A DNA stretch of 64,000 bases from Ovis canadensis (taxonomy: Eukaryota; Chordata; Mammalia; Artiodactyla; Bovidae). The notes beneath the pieces are model-generated. The model saw nothing but the letters and a program-made list of their open reading frames with translations. It was not told the DNA's origin and ran no database searches. The stretch lies in assembly GCF_042477335.2 (NCBI RefSeq), contig NC_091262.1, forward strand, positions 42,567,001 to 42,631,000. The letters run 5' to 3'. The translations under genes were made by a program, and so were the position numbers. This document shows positions 11,826-24,335 of this stretch, piece after piece. Position 1 is the stretch's first letter; each line of letters opens with the position of its first letter.

Positions 11826-12966
11826 GATCTTGGAGAAGTAGCTTTCTGTAGGGCATGTCCTATGTGTCCCAGCAGTCCTCTCCCCTCTAACCACCCAGGG
11901 GCCAGGGAGCAGTCGACCCAGGTCAGTTCTGACCTGTGCTTACAGAGTCAGTTCTGCAGGCTGCAAGATAGTAGTTTCCTTCCTTCTGGTATCTGCCCCC
12001 CGATGGGTGAGGCTGACCTAGGGGCGTGTGCAGGCTTCCTGGTGGGAGGGACTGGTGCCTGCCCACTGTTGGGTAGAATGGGGTCTTGGCCCTCTGGGAG
12101 AGGACAGGATTGGGCAGGACCATGTCAAGGGGCATGTCTAGAGGAGGGTGAGAGCTCAGAAAGTCTTTCAGCAGGTTGTCTGTTGATGGTGGGGCTATGT
12201 TCCAACCTGCTGATTGTTTGGCCTTAGGAATCCCGGCACTGGAGCCTGCAGGCTATTGACTGGGCCAGGTCTTGGTGCTGATGTGCCAAGCAAGATGTCA
12301 GCCTTCAGCTGAGTACTCTGCGTATGTTCACCACCAGCTTTTATGCCCTAGGAGAGAGCCACAGCCATCCCCTGCCTCTGCAGGAGACCCTCTAAGCAGC
12401 AGGTAGGAGAGGCCCAGGATCCTGAGGAATCACTGCTTTGCCCTGGGTCCTGGCACACATGACACCTTTTGTGCGCCCTCTGAGACTGGATCTCTGTTTC
12501 TCCCAGCCCTGCGATCAAGACCCACTGGGCTTCAAAGCCAAATGCCCTACAGGGCTCTTCCTCCCGATACCAGACCCCCAAGCTGGTAAGCTTGACATGA
12601 GGTTCTCTCACTTCTGTGGGAGAACTTGTGCCATGTAATTATTCTGTAGTTGGGTATCACCTACCCAGGAGGGTATGGGGTTGTTTTTTTATATCACGTG
12701 TTCGCCCTTCCTACCATCTTGTTGTGATTCCTTCTTTGTTTTTGGTTGTAATATATCTTTGTTTGGTAGGTTCCACTTTTTTTTTTTTTATTGATAGTTG
12801 TTCAGTAGTTAGTTGTGATTTGAGTGTTCTCATGGGAGGGTGTGAGCTTAAGAGCTTCTATTCCATGATGTTGTCTTCAATCTCCAGATTATTTATCCTT
12901 ATTGAGGATGCCTCTGTTCCTCTGCCTCATAGTGATATTGTGGGGGCATTGGATGAAATGCAGTCT

Positions 12967-13205
12967 ATGTGGGACTTCCCTGGTGATTCAATGGCTAAGA
13001 CTCCATGTTCCCAATGCAGGGGGCCTGGTTTTCATTCCTGGTGAGGGAACTAGGTCTCACATGTTGCAACTAAGAGCTTGCATGCTGCAACTAAGTTCAC
13101 ATGCTGCTTCTAAAGATACCGCATGCCCCAACTAAAAGGTCCCTGCAAAAAGACCAGCTAAGACCCACTGCAGCCAAATAAATCAATAAAAATAAAATAT
13201 TAAAG
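12967..13205 (+). repeat. CHR-type tRNA-Glu SINE
   Basis: Begins 'tgtgggacttccctggtgat', has a degenerate box B region, then 'gaactaggtctcacatgttg' and an A-rich tail (13180-13205). This is the cetartiodactyl CHR pattern, lacking the BovA unit. Confidence 0.85.
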
Positions 13206-13794
13206 AAATCCATGCTGTGAGTAGGCAGTCCCTCTACTGAAAAACAAAGACTGTCAGGTTGCCTCAAAATTTTTCCGTATTCTGCTTATAAGACACATGC
13301 TTCTGGCGTCAGTGGTGGGTGGTCTGACTGAGGGAGCCACGTGACAGAGCAGACCTGAGAGAAGTGGCAACAGGGTGACCAGGTCCAGAGATGGTAGGGA
13401 GACCGGTGGGGTAGCCAGGCATCTGGGGGCCAGAGCCCCAGAGTGCAGCTGTGCGTGGTGCAACCCTGGCTGCACTCCACGCAGAGATACTTTAGAAATA
13501 GTTTAGAAAGAGATCTATCTTCTGATTTAATGTGGCAGAATAAACACCTGAATTCATGGCTGCTCCCTCTCAGAATTTCAGTAAAATGAAAACGAGGGGG
13601 ATGAATATGTAAGGGCAAAGAGAATGGGAGGAGAGGCTGAAGCAATCCATTTGGAAGCTGAGAGGCAGGTGGATGAGCAATAACTGTTAATAGACCCACG
13701 AAAGCTGAAGCCTACACTAGGGTAAACTCTAGAAACTGAAGAGCCACCGAAAGACTCTGGAGTTGAAAGCATCAGTTAACTCTGAATGAAGGGA
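13206..13794. other. Unassigned intergenic DNA
   Basis: No gene or clear repeat seen. Open frames here lack recognisable domains. Confidence 0.35.
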
Positions 13795-13912
13795 CTGCTG
13801 CTGCTGCTGCTGCTAAGCTGCTTCAGTCGTTTCCGACTCTGTGCGATCCCATGGACGGCAGCCTACCAGGCTCCCCCATCCCTGGGGTTCTCCAGGCAAG
13901 AACACTGGAGTG
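13795..13912 (-). repeat. Bov-tA SINE fragment with (CTG)6
   Basis: (CTG)6 at 13795-13812 followed by 'agctgcttcagtcgtttccg' and 'ttctccaggcaagaacactg'. The tRNA-derived half is missing (5' truncation). Confidence 0.88.
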
Positions 13913-14329
13913 GGGACTGGGTGAGGCTCAATGAGGAGAATTGGTTGAAGACCTTTACAAGAAGTAGGTAGACCTCCCGAGATTCCCATCCTCATCGTGT
14001 TCATTCAGGTGACCATCACTCTCTTGTGATGAGCAGAAGAAAGCTTAAAAATCATGATTGAAATCTTAGAAACAAATATATCCATCAAACAAGATTATTG
14101 GACTTCTGTTTTAGCTGATGATACTGTAACAGGGTTCAGATTTATCCTCTCTCCTAAAACAACTAAAAAAATATGGAAAAATGATTGAAACTGAACTGGA
14201 AGGCTACTTGAAATGACCTATTATTTGTAACTGGAAACCTAGAAGGAGAAGATAAGTGCATGAGGTAGGAGTAGGAAACAGAAAAAAAAAGTTTGAAGAA
14301 ATAATGCCATAATTTTTCCAATTTTGATG

Positions 14330-16805
14330 AAAATTATAAACCCATAGGTCTAAGGAACTCAGTAGCCCCCAGCATAAGAAATGTAAAGAAAACTACACAA
14401 AGGCATATCATAATAAAATTGCTTAAAATCAGAGATAAAGAGAAAAGAGCACCAAGAAAAAAAATACATTGCTGTTAGATACAAGTCTAATTTCTTGTTG
14501 GAAACAAGAAATTGCTAATTTCTTATTAATTGCTAATTTCTAGCAATTTCTTGTTGGAAACAAAGCAAGCCAGAAGACAGTGGAGCAACATGTTTATGTA
14601 GTGAAAGGAAAAAAATGTCAAATAAGAATTTTATACATGGTGAAAATGTACTTTGAAGACAAAGGCAATACTAAATACATTTTTGAACATACTGAAGCAG
14701 AAAGTATCACTTGCAGAAACAAACTACAAGAAATTTTAAAAGAAGTTATAAAGGCAGAAGGAAAATGATCTAGGGGTAAAAACAGATTTGCACAAAGGAA
14801 TGATGAGCCCCAGAAATGATATGTATGTGAATATAAGATTTCTTTTCTAGTTTTTTAAAAAATAATCTTTAATTATAAAAGTAATAACCATAGAGGGTAA
14901 AGTTTGTAACATGTAAAATCTAGATGAAACATAGCACAAAATTCAGGGGAGAGAGAATGGAAATATCCTATTGTAAAATTTTTATACTATACATGAAATG
15001 GTATATTACTTAAGTGAGACTATAATAAGTTAAAGATGTATACTGTAAACACTAAAGTAACCACCACCAAGATAAGAAAGTAAAGTTATAGCATAGCTAA
15101 TAAAGCCCAAAAAGGAGATAATTAAATTATAAAATAAACCAAAAGAAGCAACAGTAAAGGAAAATAGGAACAAATAAAAGATGAGACAAAGAGGAAACAG
15201 ATATCAAAATGGCATATTTAAATGCAAACACATTAATAATCACACTAAATGTAAACAGTATAAACCTCCCCAATGAAAAGGCACAGATATTCAGAGTGAA
15301 TAAAAGAAAGCAAGACAACTATTTCCTTCTTAAAAGAAACCCATCAAAATATAAAGACACAGATAGGTTAAAAGTAAAAGTTGAAAGAAAGCATTTAAAG
15401 GTGAAAAAAAGATTTAAAAAATATCTAGTTGTCTGGATTTAAAGAAAGCAGGAATGGCTGTCAGAGAAATTAAATTTCAGAGCAGAGAATATTATTAGAG
15501 GTAAAAAGGATAATTTCATAACCCTAAAGGAGGCAATTTAACAAGAGTATAGAAAACAAATGTAAACATTAATGCATATCATAACAGAGCTTCAAAATAC
15601 TTGAAGCAAGAATGAAAAGATTTGTAAGGGAAAATGGACAGATACATATTCTAGTTAGAGATTTCAACATTCTACTCTCAGTAATTTGTGCAAAAAGTAT
15701 ATAAAAATCAGTAAAGATATAGAAGTCTTGAATAGTATTTTCAACCAACATATTCTGATATTTATAGAACCTTCCACTTACCATTCTTTTGCAGTGCATA
15801 TGAAATGCCCACTAAAATAGAAAATTCTTGGGCAATAAAAAATTCAATAACTCTATAAGAATTTAAATCAAAGTCTATTCTCTGACCACTATGGAATTAT
15901 ATGGATACCTGTAATATCTTCAAATATTTGGAAATGAACACATTTTAAAACAACCCAAAAGTCAAGGAAGAAATCAAAAGATAACTAAATCAAAATGAAA
16001 ATGCAGTGTGTCAAAATTTGTGGGATACAGCTGAAGCACTATGCAGAAGAAAATGTATAGAAAAAAGAGAAGTCTCAAGTAAATTACTTCATCTTATACT
16101 ATAAAAAATAAGAAGAACTCAGAACAGATGAAAAGAATGAAGGTAAGAGTATAAATGAATAGAGAATAGAACACAAAAGAAAAAAATCAATGAAACCAAA
16201 AGTTTGTTCTTTGATAAAATCAATAAAACTCAAAGCTTCTGGCCAGAAGTATTAGAAAAAAAGAAAGAAGATAGGAATAACCAATATCAGGAATGGAGAG
16301 GTAATATCACTATAGACTTTTACATATTAAAAAGAAAATTATGAAGTAGTATAAACAACTTCGTATCAATCAGTTTAATAACTGAGATGAAAGAGACATT
16401 CTTTGAAAAGACGTAAACTTTCAAAGCTCATTCAAAAAGAAAGAGATAGCCATAATAAAGAACAACATTCTGATACTTGCTGCAACATGGATGAACTTTG
16501 AAAACTTAATACTGAGTAAGCCAGACACAAAAGTGAAAGTGTTGTATGATTCCACTTATATGAAATACTTATGGTAGGCAAACTCAAAGAGAGGAACAGA
16601 GGTTATCAGGGACCCAAAGGAGTAGGGAAAAGGTTTGCTATTTAATGGGTACTGAGTTTCTGTTTGGAATGATGAGAATATTCTAGAAATAGTGGTCATG
16701 GTTACAGAACATTGTAAATGTGTCTAATGCCCTTGAATTGTGCATTTGAAATGTTTAAAATGGTAAATTGTATGTTATGAATATTTTGTCACATAAAAAT
16801 TTTTA
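14330..16805 (+). mobile_element. Old L1M retrotransposon relic, sense strand
   Basis: Parts appear in L1 order: a 5'/ORF1-side stretch ('aagaaaactacacaaaggca' near 14386 to 'gcagaaggaaaatgatctag' near 14752); the ORF2 endonuclease start ITLNVNSINLPNEKAQ and KYKDTDRLKVKV inside 15209-15442; the 'ttctttgataaaatcaataa' region near 16207 (FFDKIN motif); and an L1M 3' UTR at 16470-16805. It is heavily decayed, with the RT and 3' half of ORF2 largely missing. It carries the hairpin insertion at about 14508-14563. Confidence 0.75.
15209..15442 (+). pseudogene. L1 ORF2 endonuclease N-terminal fragment
   Basis: The frame includes LNVNSINLPNEKAQIFRV (family LNVNGLNxPIKRxRLxxW) and SKYKDTDRLKVKV (family THFKxKDTxRLKVKG). 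The ETH catalytic region is damaged. A relic. Confidence 0.75.
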
Positions 16806-16949
16806 AAAGCTGAGTCTGAAATAGATAACCCGAATCAAAAATACATAATCTGAATATGAATAGATCTATTAAAGAAATTTAGTTTGTAAGTAAAAATCTT
16901 TCCAAAAGGATTAGTCCAAGCACATATGGCTTCACTTAAGTGTATTCCA

Positions 16950-17445
16950 TACATTTAAGAAGGAAAAAATATCAGTTCTACACAAACTGGGGCAATTGAG
17001 TTTTGAGAAAGATGCCAAAGTGGTTCAAGAAGAAAGGGCTAGCCTTTTCAATAACTGGCACCGAAACAGTGAGATACACATATGCAAAAAAAATGAACCT
17101 TGTTTATTGGTTCACATCAGATCATAGACTAAAATATAAAACCTAAAACTACAAATCTTGTAGATGAAGGCAACATAAGGAAAATCACTGTGAGCATGAG
17201 TCAGGTAAAGATTTTTCAGATCCAACATGAAAAGCATAATCCGTGCAAGAAAAATTATTATATTGATTGTGGTGACAGTTTCAATTTTATATACATTTGT
17301 CAAAACTTACCAAATTGTATATTTTAGATGTGAACAGTTACATAGTAATTATATCTCAATAAAGCTGATCAAGGAATATTGCTGTAAAAAGGAAGATTTA
17401 GAACACAAAAATGACTTGGGAATTTAAAAATAAAAAAGCAGAAAT
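16950..17445 (+). mobile_element. L1M ORF2 3' part plus 3' UTR fragment
   Basis: 'gatgccaaagtggttcaaga' near 17010 and 'caaaaaaaatgaaccttgtt' near 17086 fit the L1 ORF2 C-terminal third. 'tgtgaacagttacatagtaa' and 'tatctcaataaagctgatca' near 17330-17370 fit an L1M 3' UTR. Confidence 0.6.
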
Positions 17446-17562
17446 GAAATGTTTAGTAGAAGCCTAAAAAGAAAGTTGAGGAAATCTAATAATTAGAACA
17501 ACTCCAACAAAGAAATGGAGAATAGAAGCTAAAAAGTGAGGAAATTAGACTAAGCAGGAAGT

Positions 17563-17882
17563 TCAGTTCAGTCCAGGCGCTCAGTCGTGTCCGACTCTTT
17601 GTGACCCCATGAACCGCAGCACACCAGGTCTCCCTGTCCATCACCAACTCCTGGAGTTCACCCAAACTCATGTCCATTGAGTCGGTGATGCCATCCAACC
17701 ATCTCATCCTCTGTCATCCCCTTCTCCTCCTGCCTTCAGTCTTTCCCAGCATCAGGGTCTTTTCAAATGAGTCAGCTGTTCGCATCAGGTGGCCAAAGTA
17801 TTGGAGTTTCAGCTTCAACATCAGTCCTTCCAGTGAACTCCCAGGACTGATCTCCTTTAGGATGGACTGGTTGGATCTCCTT
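17563..17882 (-). repeat. BovB LINE 3' fragment
   Basis: Antisense BovB 3' end: a (GTTCA) tail at 17562-17571, then 'ctcatgtccattgagtcggt' and 'tcagcttcaacatcagtcct'. A 9-bp target-site duplication gcaggaagt lies at 17554-17562 and 17883-17891. Confidence 0.92.
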
Positions 17883-17891
17883 GCAGGAAGT

Positions 17892-18919
17892 AGAAAAGCT
17901 TAAATTATAAAACTTTCAAAAATAGAGAAGAAAGAAAGTGGAGGGGGGCAGTTTACCAAAGAAACAACTCAAGGAGACTTTCTGTACGTGAAAGACTGAG
18001 GGGTTCATCACACACCCAGCATGTTGAGTGGAAACAAAGCCACACAGGACACATCAGAGAAAAGTTTCAAAACACTACTGGCAAAAAGAAGGCACTGCAG
18101 TTAGGCAGAAAGCAGAGGCCCACACAAGACCCAGTGTTAGTCCTGCAAGTGAAGGTGAAGGGTGAGAAAGACCTTCACAATTTTTATTTATTTATTTATT
18201 TATTTTTAAATTGAAGTACAGTTGCTTTACAGAATTTTGTTTTCTGTCAAACATCAACATGAATCAGTCATAGGTATACATATGTCTTACTGAAAGTGGC
18301 TTCTTAGGACTTTGTGTCTTCAAACCCTCACTGTGCTGTTGTTACTGGTGGGCACTTTCAGACATGCGCTATCTTGGGAACTTTTAAAAAATTGCTTATG
18401 TTTTCTTTCCCAAGAAAGGGAAGATTATCTCTTCTGTTGAAGAGTTTGGGGATGGGTTTGGGATAGGTACATTAAAAACTAAACAAATGGAAAAAAACAT
18501 TGGCTTCCAGTGAAAACACAAGATTGTATAAGAAAGGAAAGAAAAATTTAATGTACTACCTGCTACAGCCTCTAATTGTACATAGTCATAATGTCATAAA
18601 TGCTAAATATTGATTTGTCCAAAAATTATGATATCATTCTATTAGCAGAATGGGAAGGAGAAGAAATGTATTTTAGGGTACAGAAGTAGAGTGAGAGAGC
18701 TGAACCCTTATTGTACATTGTCTGAAGTAAATACATTATATTTAAAATATATAAAAAGAGACATTGGAATTTAAGCATGCAATTTAGAAATACAGAGGCA
18801 AATACCAAGGGCAAAAATCATTAAAAGTAGTAGCTTTGGGAAATGGGAGGGAAACAGCTAACCTTATGTGAGACTCGTAAAACTATTTTTGAACCATGTA
18901 AATATACAACTTCTATTAA
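17892..18919. other. Mostly unassigned AT-rich DNA with one L1 3' UTR scrap
   Basis: Positions 18181-18290 are a (TTTA)-rich run followed by 'catcaacatgaatcagtcat', a short antisense ruminant L1 3' UTR piece. The rest shows no gene; it may include decayed L1. Confidence 0.45.
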
Positions 18920-19470
18920 AAGAATAAAGACATAATAGAAGAAAGTTTCTCGAAAGTGAAGGAAGATATTTATCGCCACACTAAAAAAGCCTCCAGGTTC
19001 CAAGTAGGACAGAGAATAAAAGATTCATGCCTTGATACAGACTCAAGATATTTCAGGACACCAAATATAAAGAAAAATTCCTAAAGCTTCGAGGAGAAGA
19101 GAAGTCATCCTTGAGAGAGCAAAAATATTCTGTCCTCAATGTCTTATCAGGAACACTAGATATTAGAAGAAAAAATTCTGGAAAATATAATTAAAAACAC
19201 AATATTCTATACATAGAAAATTGTCATGCATGTGAGAAAATATAGAACTTCAGACTTGTAAGTACTCAGAAAATTGATCTCCAGAGTGCTCTTTCTGTTT
19301 CTGCAGGATGTATTCCAGCAAAAAGCTTCAAGAAATAGTATAATTAAGAGGCTTGGTAATCACAAAGATCTAGCAAAGGGAAAATAAGGCCAATAAAAAT
19401 TCCAAGAAGAAGGAAAAGCTATGTAAGAAGCTCATATCTATGTCTAAATGTGAAAGAAACAAAGTAACAT
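18920..19470 (+). mobile_element. HAL1/L1M-like A-rich relic
   Basis: 'ttctgtcctcaatgtcttat' near 19128, 'aacactagatattagaagaa' and 'gatgtattccagcaaaaagc' near 19307 follow the order of an old mammalian L1-lineage ORF1-side region. Family name uncertain. Confidence 0.45.
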
Positions 19471-19709
19471 GCATGTAACGATTGACCATTTGTGATGCTT
19501 GGAGTTAATGACACTGAACCCACAGAGAGAGAAAAAAATCCTACCTGATTGACTTGAATAATATTTTCGAAGCCATAATAGCATAAAAACAGTATATATA
19601 TATATATTTTTAAAGAATCAGCCTATGGACAGAACATGTAAGAATTATGTTCATAAAAAAGTATATAAAATTATCAACTCTGGCAATGTAAAAATTGTTA
19701 GGGTATAAT

Positions 19710-19921
19710 TTGTGGTTGTTGTTTGGTCGCTAAGTTGTGTCCGACTCTTTGTGATCCCATGGACTGTAGCCCACCAGGCTCTTCTGTCTGTGGGATTCTC
19801 CAGGCAAGAATACTGGGGTGGGTTGCCATTTCCTTCTCCAGGGGTCTTCTGACCCAGGGATCAAACTCACATCTCCTGCTTGGCAGGCGGATACTTTCCT
19901 GCTGAGCCATCAGGGAAGCCC
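19710..19921 (-). repeat. Bov-tA SINE
   Basis: Starts 'tgtggttgttgtttggtcgc' and ends with the antisense tRNA-Glu head 'gctgagccatcagggaagcc'; near full length. Confidence 0.93.
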
Positions 19922-20984
19922 TTGTCAAAGAATCATTGAGAGAAATTAACAGATTGAAAACAATAGAACAAGAAGTAAAAGTTTAGGTGTGAGACTGAAT
20001 GTTTCAAGGTAGTCAACAGAAAAATTTAAATAGTAACTGTCAAAATTTAGGGGAGGATGTAGTTTAAGTTAGCTAAAGCCTGTTTCATAGTAAGGGGTCG
20101 AGTTGAGTATCACGATAGAGCCAGAGTATGCTAGAATTAGGATGCTAAGCACCAGAAGAGCCAAATGCAGCAATGGTTAAATATGACGGCTTGTGGGCCT
20201 CTGGGTTGGGAAAGGAAAGGAGAGGGCGGTCTTTGCTTTTCATTACATGCCCTCTTCTGCTACACGTATTCAGAAAGGCATTTTGAAATGCTTAAATGAA
20301 TAAAATAAAATATTGATGTAGTACAAGCCCAGACAACTGTTTGTTGTTGTTGTTTTGTAATGCAAGTGCCTGACTGATGTCCTGATTGCTTAAGCACCCA
20401 CCTCAGAAACGGCTGCCTGGGAAATACACCACCATCCACGGGACTAGAGAAAGACCCAGGCTGCCTCTCCCACTGGGGCTCCTCATTTTAGAGATCTTGT
20501 TTGATTTCAGTAACTGACTGCTTGGGCTACTTGTTTTTTTCTCTTCCCGCTCTTTCATTTTAAATTCACCAATAAAAAGTGAGCCTGTGAAACCCTAGAC
20601 CCCCATACTCAGCCTCAGTAGAAACAGAAACCCTGGCCCAAGACTTCCCTGTGACTGTGGTTTCTGGGTTCTATAAGTAGTAAACCTTTCTTTTCTCCAG
20701 GCTTCCTGATGGCTACTGCTGAAGGGTGTCTTGCAGTCATAATAAGAGCCGCAAGGGCCTGTTCAACCACGTCACTGGTTACTGAGAGGAGGAGTCAGGT
20801 GCAGAATAGCTATACTGTGAATACACCCTTGTTCTGAGGTCTGGATGCGAAGGCTTGTTGATAGGGAAAAGCCCATTTTTTAACCATCAGGATACTAGGG
20901 TCTTTAGTGTTTATCGTCCATTTGTCACCAGGCTCCAGGATGCTGACCTTGCTGGGAATGAGGGGACAGTCCATTTTTAGTTAG
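19922..20984. other. Unassigned intergenic DNA
   Basis: No gene or clear repeat; a short (TTG)n run at about 20341-20354. Confidence 0.35.
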
Positions 20985-21316
20985 GACTTGGTGACTCAGA
21001 CGGTAAAGAAACTGCCTGCAATGCGGGAGACCTGGGTTCAGTCCCTGGATTGGGAAGATCTCCTGGAGAAGGGAATGGCTACCCAGTTGACTATTCTGGC
21101 TTGGAGAACTCCACAGAGGAGCCTGGCAGACAGTCCATGTGGTTGCAAAGAGTTGGACTGAGTGACTTTCACTTTCTTGGAGAAGGAAATGGCAACCCAC
21201 TCCAGAATTCTTGCCTGGAGAATCCCAGGGACAGGGGAGCCTGGTGGGGTGCCGTCTATGGGGTTGCACAGAGTTGGACACGACTGAAGTGACTTAGCAG
21301 CAGCAGCAGCAGCAAC
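20985..21316 (+). repeat. BovA2-type dimeric SINE with (AGC)6 tail
   Basis: A tRNA-Glu head ('gacctgggttcagtccctgg' at box B) is followed by two tandem BovA units: 'ggagaagggaatggctaccc' near 21066 and 'ggagaaggaaatggcaaccc' near 21180. It ends 'cgactgaagtgacttagc' with (AGC)6 at 21296-21313. Confidence 0.93.
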
Positions 21317-23751
21317 CCTAGAATGAGGATAAGCTTACAGTGAACATGGGGTATTGTTTTGAGGCCATGTGTCCGTGTGTGTGTGTACACGCCTAGCGAA
21401 TGATAAGAAGAGTGAAGTGTCTGAGTTATGAATCAAAACAGACAAGCAGTTTTTGTAGAATGTGATTTAGAAGGCCTAAAAATAAAACAGTACTAAGTAT
21501 AAGAGAAAGTCCGCTATTATGATCTTTAGTGATAGAGCCAACTGCTGGCTGGGATCCTCCTCTGTGACAGATTTCCCCAGTGGCTTCTGCTCAGAGAGAG
21601 CCCCTTGTATGCTTGTGTAGTTCAGCAATCTTGGAGATTTTGCATCCCATCTGGGTCCTGGCAGACAGACCCTGGAGAGCTGGTAGTGACTTGCCACCTG
21701 GCAGACACACAGGGCCTCTGTCCTCCCAACTCCCCTGCCATCTCATTGTGGGAGGCAGTTCCTGTTTGCGTGACCTCTTACCTGCCGATCCAGGCCTCCC
21801 ATGGACCATGTCTGACCGCCCAGGTCACAGGCCTAGTGTCCTCAGGCCTCTGAGATGGCAGACCTATGGACACAGCCCCCACGGGATTTCCTCCCTGGCT
21901 CATTCCCACCACCCCAAGGTGCATAAGGATGGCGTGGACTGCCTGGGGATGCTGAGTTTCAGCACCAGCGGATGCTCTGACCTTGAGATCCAATCTGGCT
22001 TTCACGATGCTGGTGGAAACTGTACATCACGTATTTCACGAGGAAAGAAGTCTCACCTGGCCAAAAATGCAGGGCGTCTTGCCAGCCCCTTCAGGCCATT
22101 TCCAGTGCATTGTCTTTTCCACCAGCCCTTAGATGCTTACCGTGATCGCACTTGCTTGGTTTAAATGACCACTTGGTTATCTTTGCCTCTGGGGCTGTTG
22201 TCTGACCCTTTGCCTGGCACCTGTGGGAAAAGCTTTGCATTATGTGTGTCTGCACAGAGGTAGTGTGCATCGCAGCCTCACTTAGAAGAGAAGACTGAGA
22301 AGAGCAGAGTCAGGGCTGTGGGAGAAGGTCTGGGGCCAAGGTGGGCTGTTAACACTTGGTCTGAAAGGCACTGGGACACCCACTGAGAAGGCCCCTCCTG
22401 ACTGCTCTGCTGACACGAGTGATGACCCCCCTCATCATGGTTTGGTTCAGGTTCCCAGTGACTGTCAGCAAATAGCAGCCCCCCCCCCCACCACCCTTGC
22501 CTGACAGAGCTCTGGGAGGGGATGATGCCACTGCAGACACGCTCAGCTGTAAAGGGTTCAGATGGTGGGCTGGTGGCCAAAGTTCGACATTTCCGTAGCT
22601 TTTGCCTTTTAACGTGCTCACTTGAGGACAGCCTGTACCTGCTTTTCTTCTTCAATCCATCACTTTTTTTCTGGGAAAAGCACAAAATAATACAGAATAA
22701 GGTCTCTGGGTCCAGCGATGGCAGGTACATCCAGGTCTCCCTGATCCTGAAGAAGTGTGGGTTAGTCAGACCTCATGGTTGGCACCCCGTTTCCATGTGT
22801 GGCAGACAAGGATGACCATTTTCAAATAATTAGGAAACAGTTCAGTAAATTACTGTATCATGGCTTCTCTTTAACCTGAGACTCAAACAACCCTAGGACT
22901 GCTTACAGCCTTGATGCTCACTATTCTGCAGGCCTCCAGAAGGGCTGGTTATGGTAGAACTGAAGTCACCAACCCTTAACCCTGCCCCCTGGCTTTGGAC
23001 TAGAAGACAGTGCTGTAGACACTGCTGGACCCCTCCTTGCAGGGGGTGTTGTGTGTGCCCACGGCCTCCCACCTGGTGTCCAAGCCACCCCATGTGCTGT
23101 TTCTCACCGTGGCTGCTCCAGCCAAGCAGAGTTCATGAAAAGGTTCCTGGTTATCTGGTCTTATGGGGCAGAAAGGACAATAAGTGGAATTCACGTCGCG
23201 TTGTAAAACGTGACAAGAGTCTTGCTCACAATCAGAAAAATACTTGGGGAAGAGGGAAATAAGTACCAAAAAAATGGAGGAAAACAGAATTTAAAACTCA
23301 AGGAAGATAGGTAAGAGGTGAAAGGAAATGACAGAAGAAACAGGAATTGTTTGGGATGGAGCCTCTGATTTGGACAGTGGTCCATTTTGCTGGGGTGCTT
23401 GGGTGAGTGGTGGGAGCCAGGAGGGATGCTCCAGGGCGATGCGCACAGGAAACCTTCACCTGCTCTGGCCTTGGGCCTGGGTCTCTCACTCCACTCCTCA
23501 CACCACGGAGCCCTCTGGGGCCAGGGAGGGAGAGGGATGGACAGGTAACAGGATGCTTCCTGGGTCACCCAAACCCTTCCTGATACACCAGCTTCCAAAA
23601 GCTCCCTGACTTGAGCCAATTCCAAGCCCTGGATGCTGCTGCCGGAGGCTCCAAGCTTTATTGTGATGGCTTTCCTGTCTGTGTCTGTCTTTGTTTTTAT
23701 TTTTGTGTTATTTTAACCTGTCTGGATTCCTGATGGGCTGTAATTGAGCTC
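21317..23751. other. Unique intergenic DNA
   Basis: No gene supported. A poly-C run of 11 lies at about 22479-22489. Longer open frames (for example 21580-22164) show no recognisable domain. Confidence 0.4.
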
Positions 23752-23848
23752 AGCAAGACACTGTTAATGGTTTTCGTTGCCTTGATTCCTGGTCCCATCA
23801 GAAAGTGTTCATAATTTTTAAGCTAAAACCTTCACCTGGTACTCTTTT

Positions 23849-24245
23849 TTGGCTCTCCTGGGTCTTAGTTGTAGCATATGGGATATTTAGTTGTGGCATG
23901 CAGTCTTTGGCTTCCCTGAATCCTCAGCAGGTAAAGAAATCTGCCTGCAATGCAGGAGACCCAGGAGACATGGTTTTGATCCCTACGTTGGGAAGATCCC
24001 CTGGAGGAAGAAAATGGAGACCCATTCCAGTATTCTTGCCTGAAGAATTTCATGGACAGAACAGTCTAATGTGCCACAGTCCTTGGGGTCACACAGACTT
24101 GGGTATGACTGAGTGACTAAGCAAGCACATGTAGAATATTTAACTGTGGCATGTGGGATCAAGCTGTCTGACCAGGGATGGAACTTGGGCCCCCTGCATT
24201 GTGAGCTCGCCATCTTAGCCACTGGACCACCAAGGAAGTTCTTCT
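23849..24245 (-). repeat. CHR SINE split by a Bov-tA
   Basis: Antisense CHR pieces flank the Bov-tA: 'gggtcttagttgtagcatat' to the left, and 'gtgggatcaagctgtctgac' to 'ggaccaccaaggaagtt' to the right. A diverged target duplication, cctggtactctttt (23835-23848) and cctggcacttcttt (24246-24259), brackets it. Confidence 0.85.
23906..24128 (+). repeat. Bov-tA SINE nested in the CHR SINE
   Basis: Begins 'ggcttccctgaatcctcagc' with tRNA-Glu-like boxes and ends 'gactgagtgactaagcaagc'. CHR sequence continues on both sides. Confidence 0.9.
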
Positions 24246-24335
24246 CCTGGCACTTCTTTGTAAAGTATTAGTGATACTCTGCCCTTCCCAACTCAGCTGA
24301 AGCATTTTTTAACCATCTAAGGCTGCCAGATTTAG

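Larger units (their letters stand above)
6855..12890 (-). mobile_element. Long decayed L1 retrotransposon, antisense, with 5' UTR, ORF2 pieces and 3' UTR
   Basis: Read on the minus strand, the 5' UTR lies at about 12890-11826, an ORF1-region-like stretch at about 11480-10200, the ORF2 endonuclease start near 10190 ('taatctgttaaaggtaatta' is antisense of the ITLNVNG-type motif), more endonuclease at 9920-9423, reverse transcriptase at 8918-8625, and a FADD-box region at about 8140-8040. The sequence then jumps at about 8036 to the end of ORF2 and the 3' UTR (8035-6855). Roughly 1.5 kb of ORF2 is missing at the jump, judged from the usual protein. Many stops are present. Two later insertions interrupt it, at 7054-7260 and 11529-11777. 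Confidence 0.85.

Noticed and set aside
21580-22164. 194-codon open frame
   Set aside because: No domain recognised, no repeat-independent coding signal, overlapping frames on the other strand.
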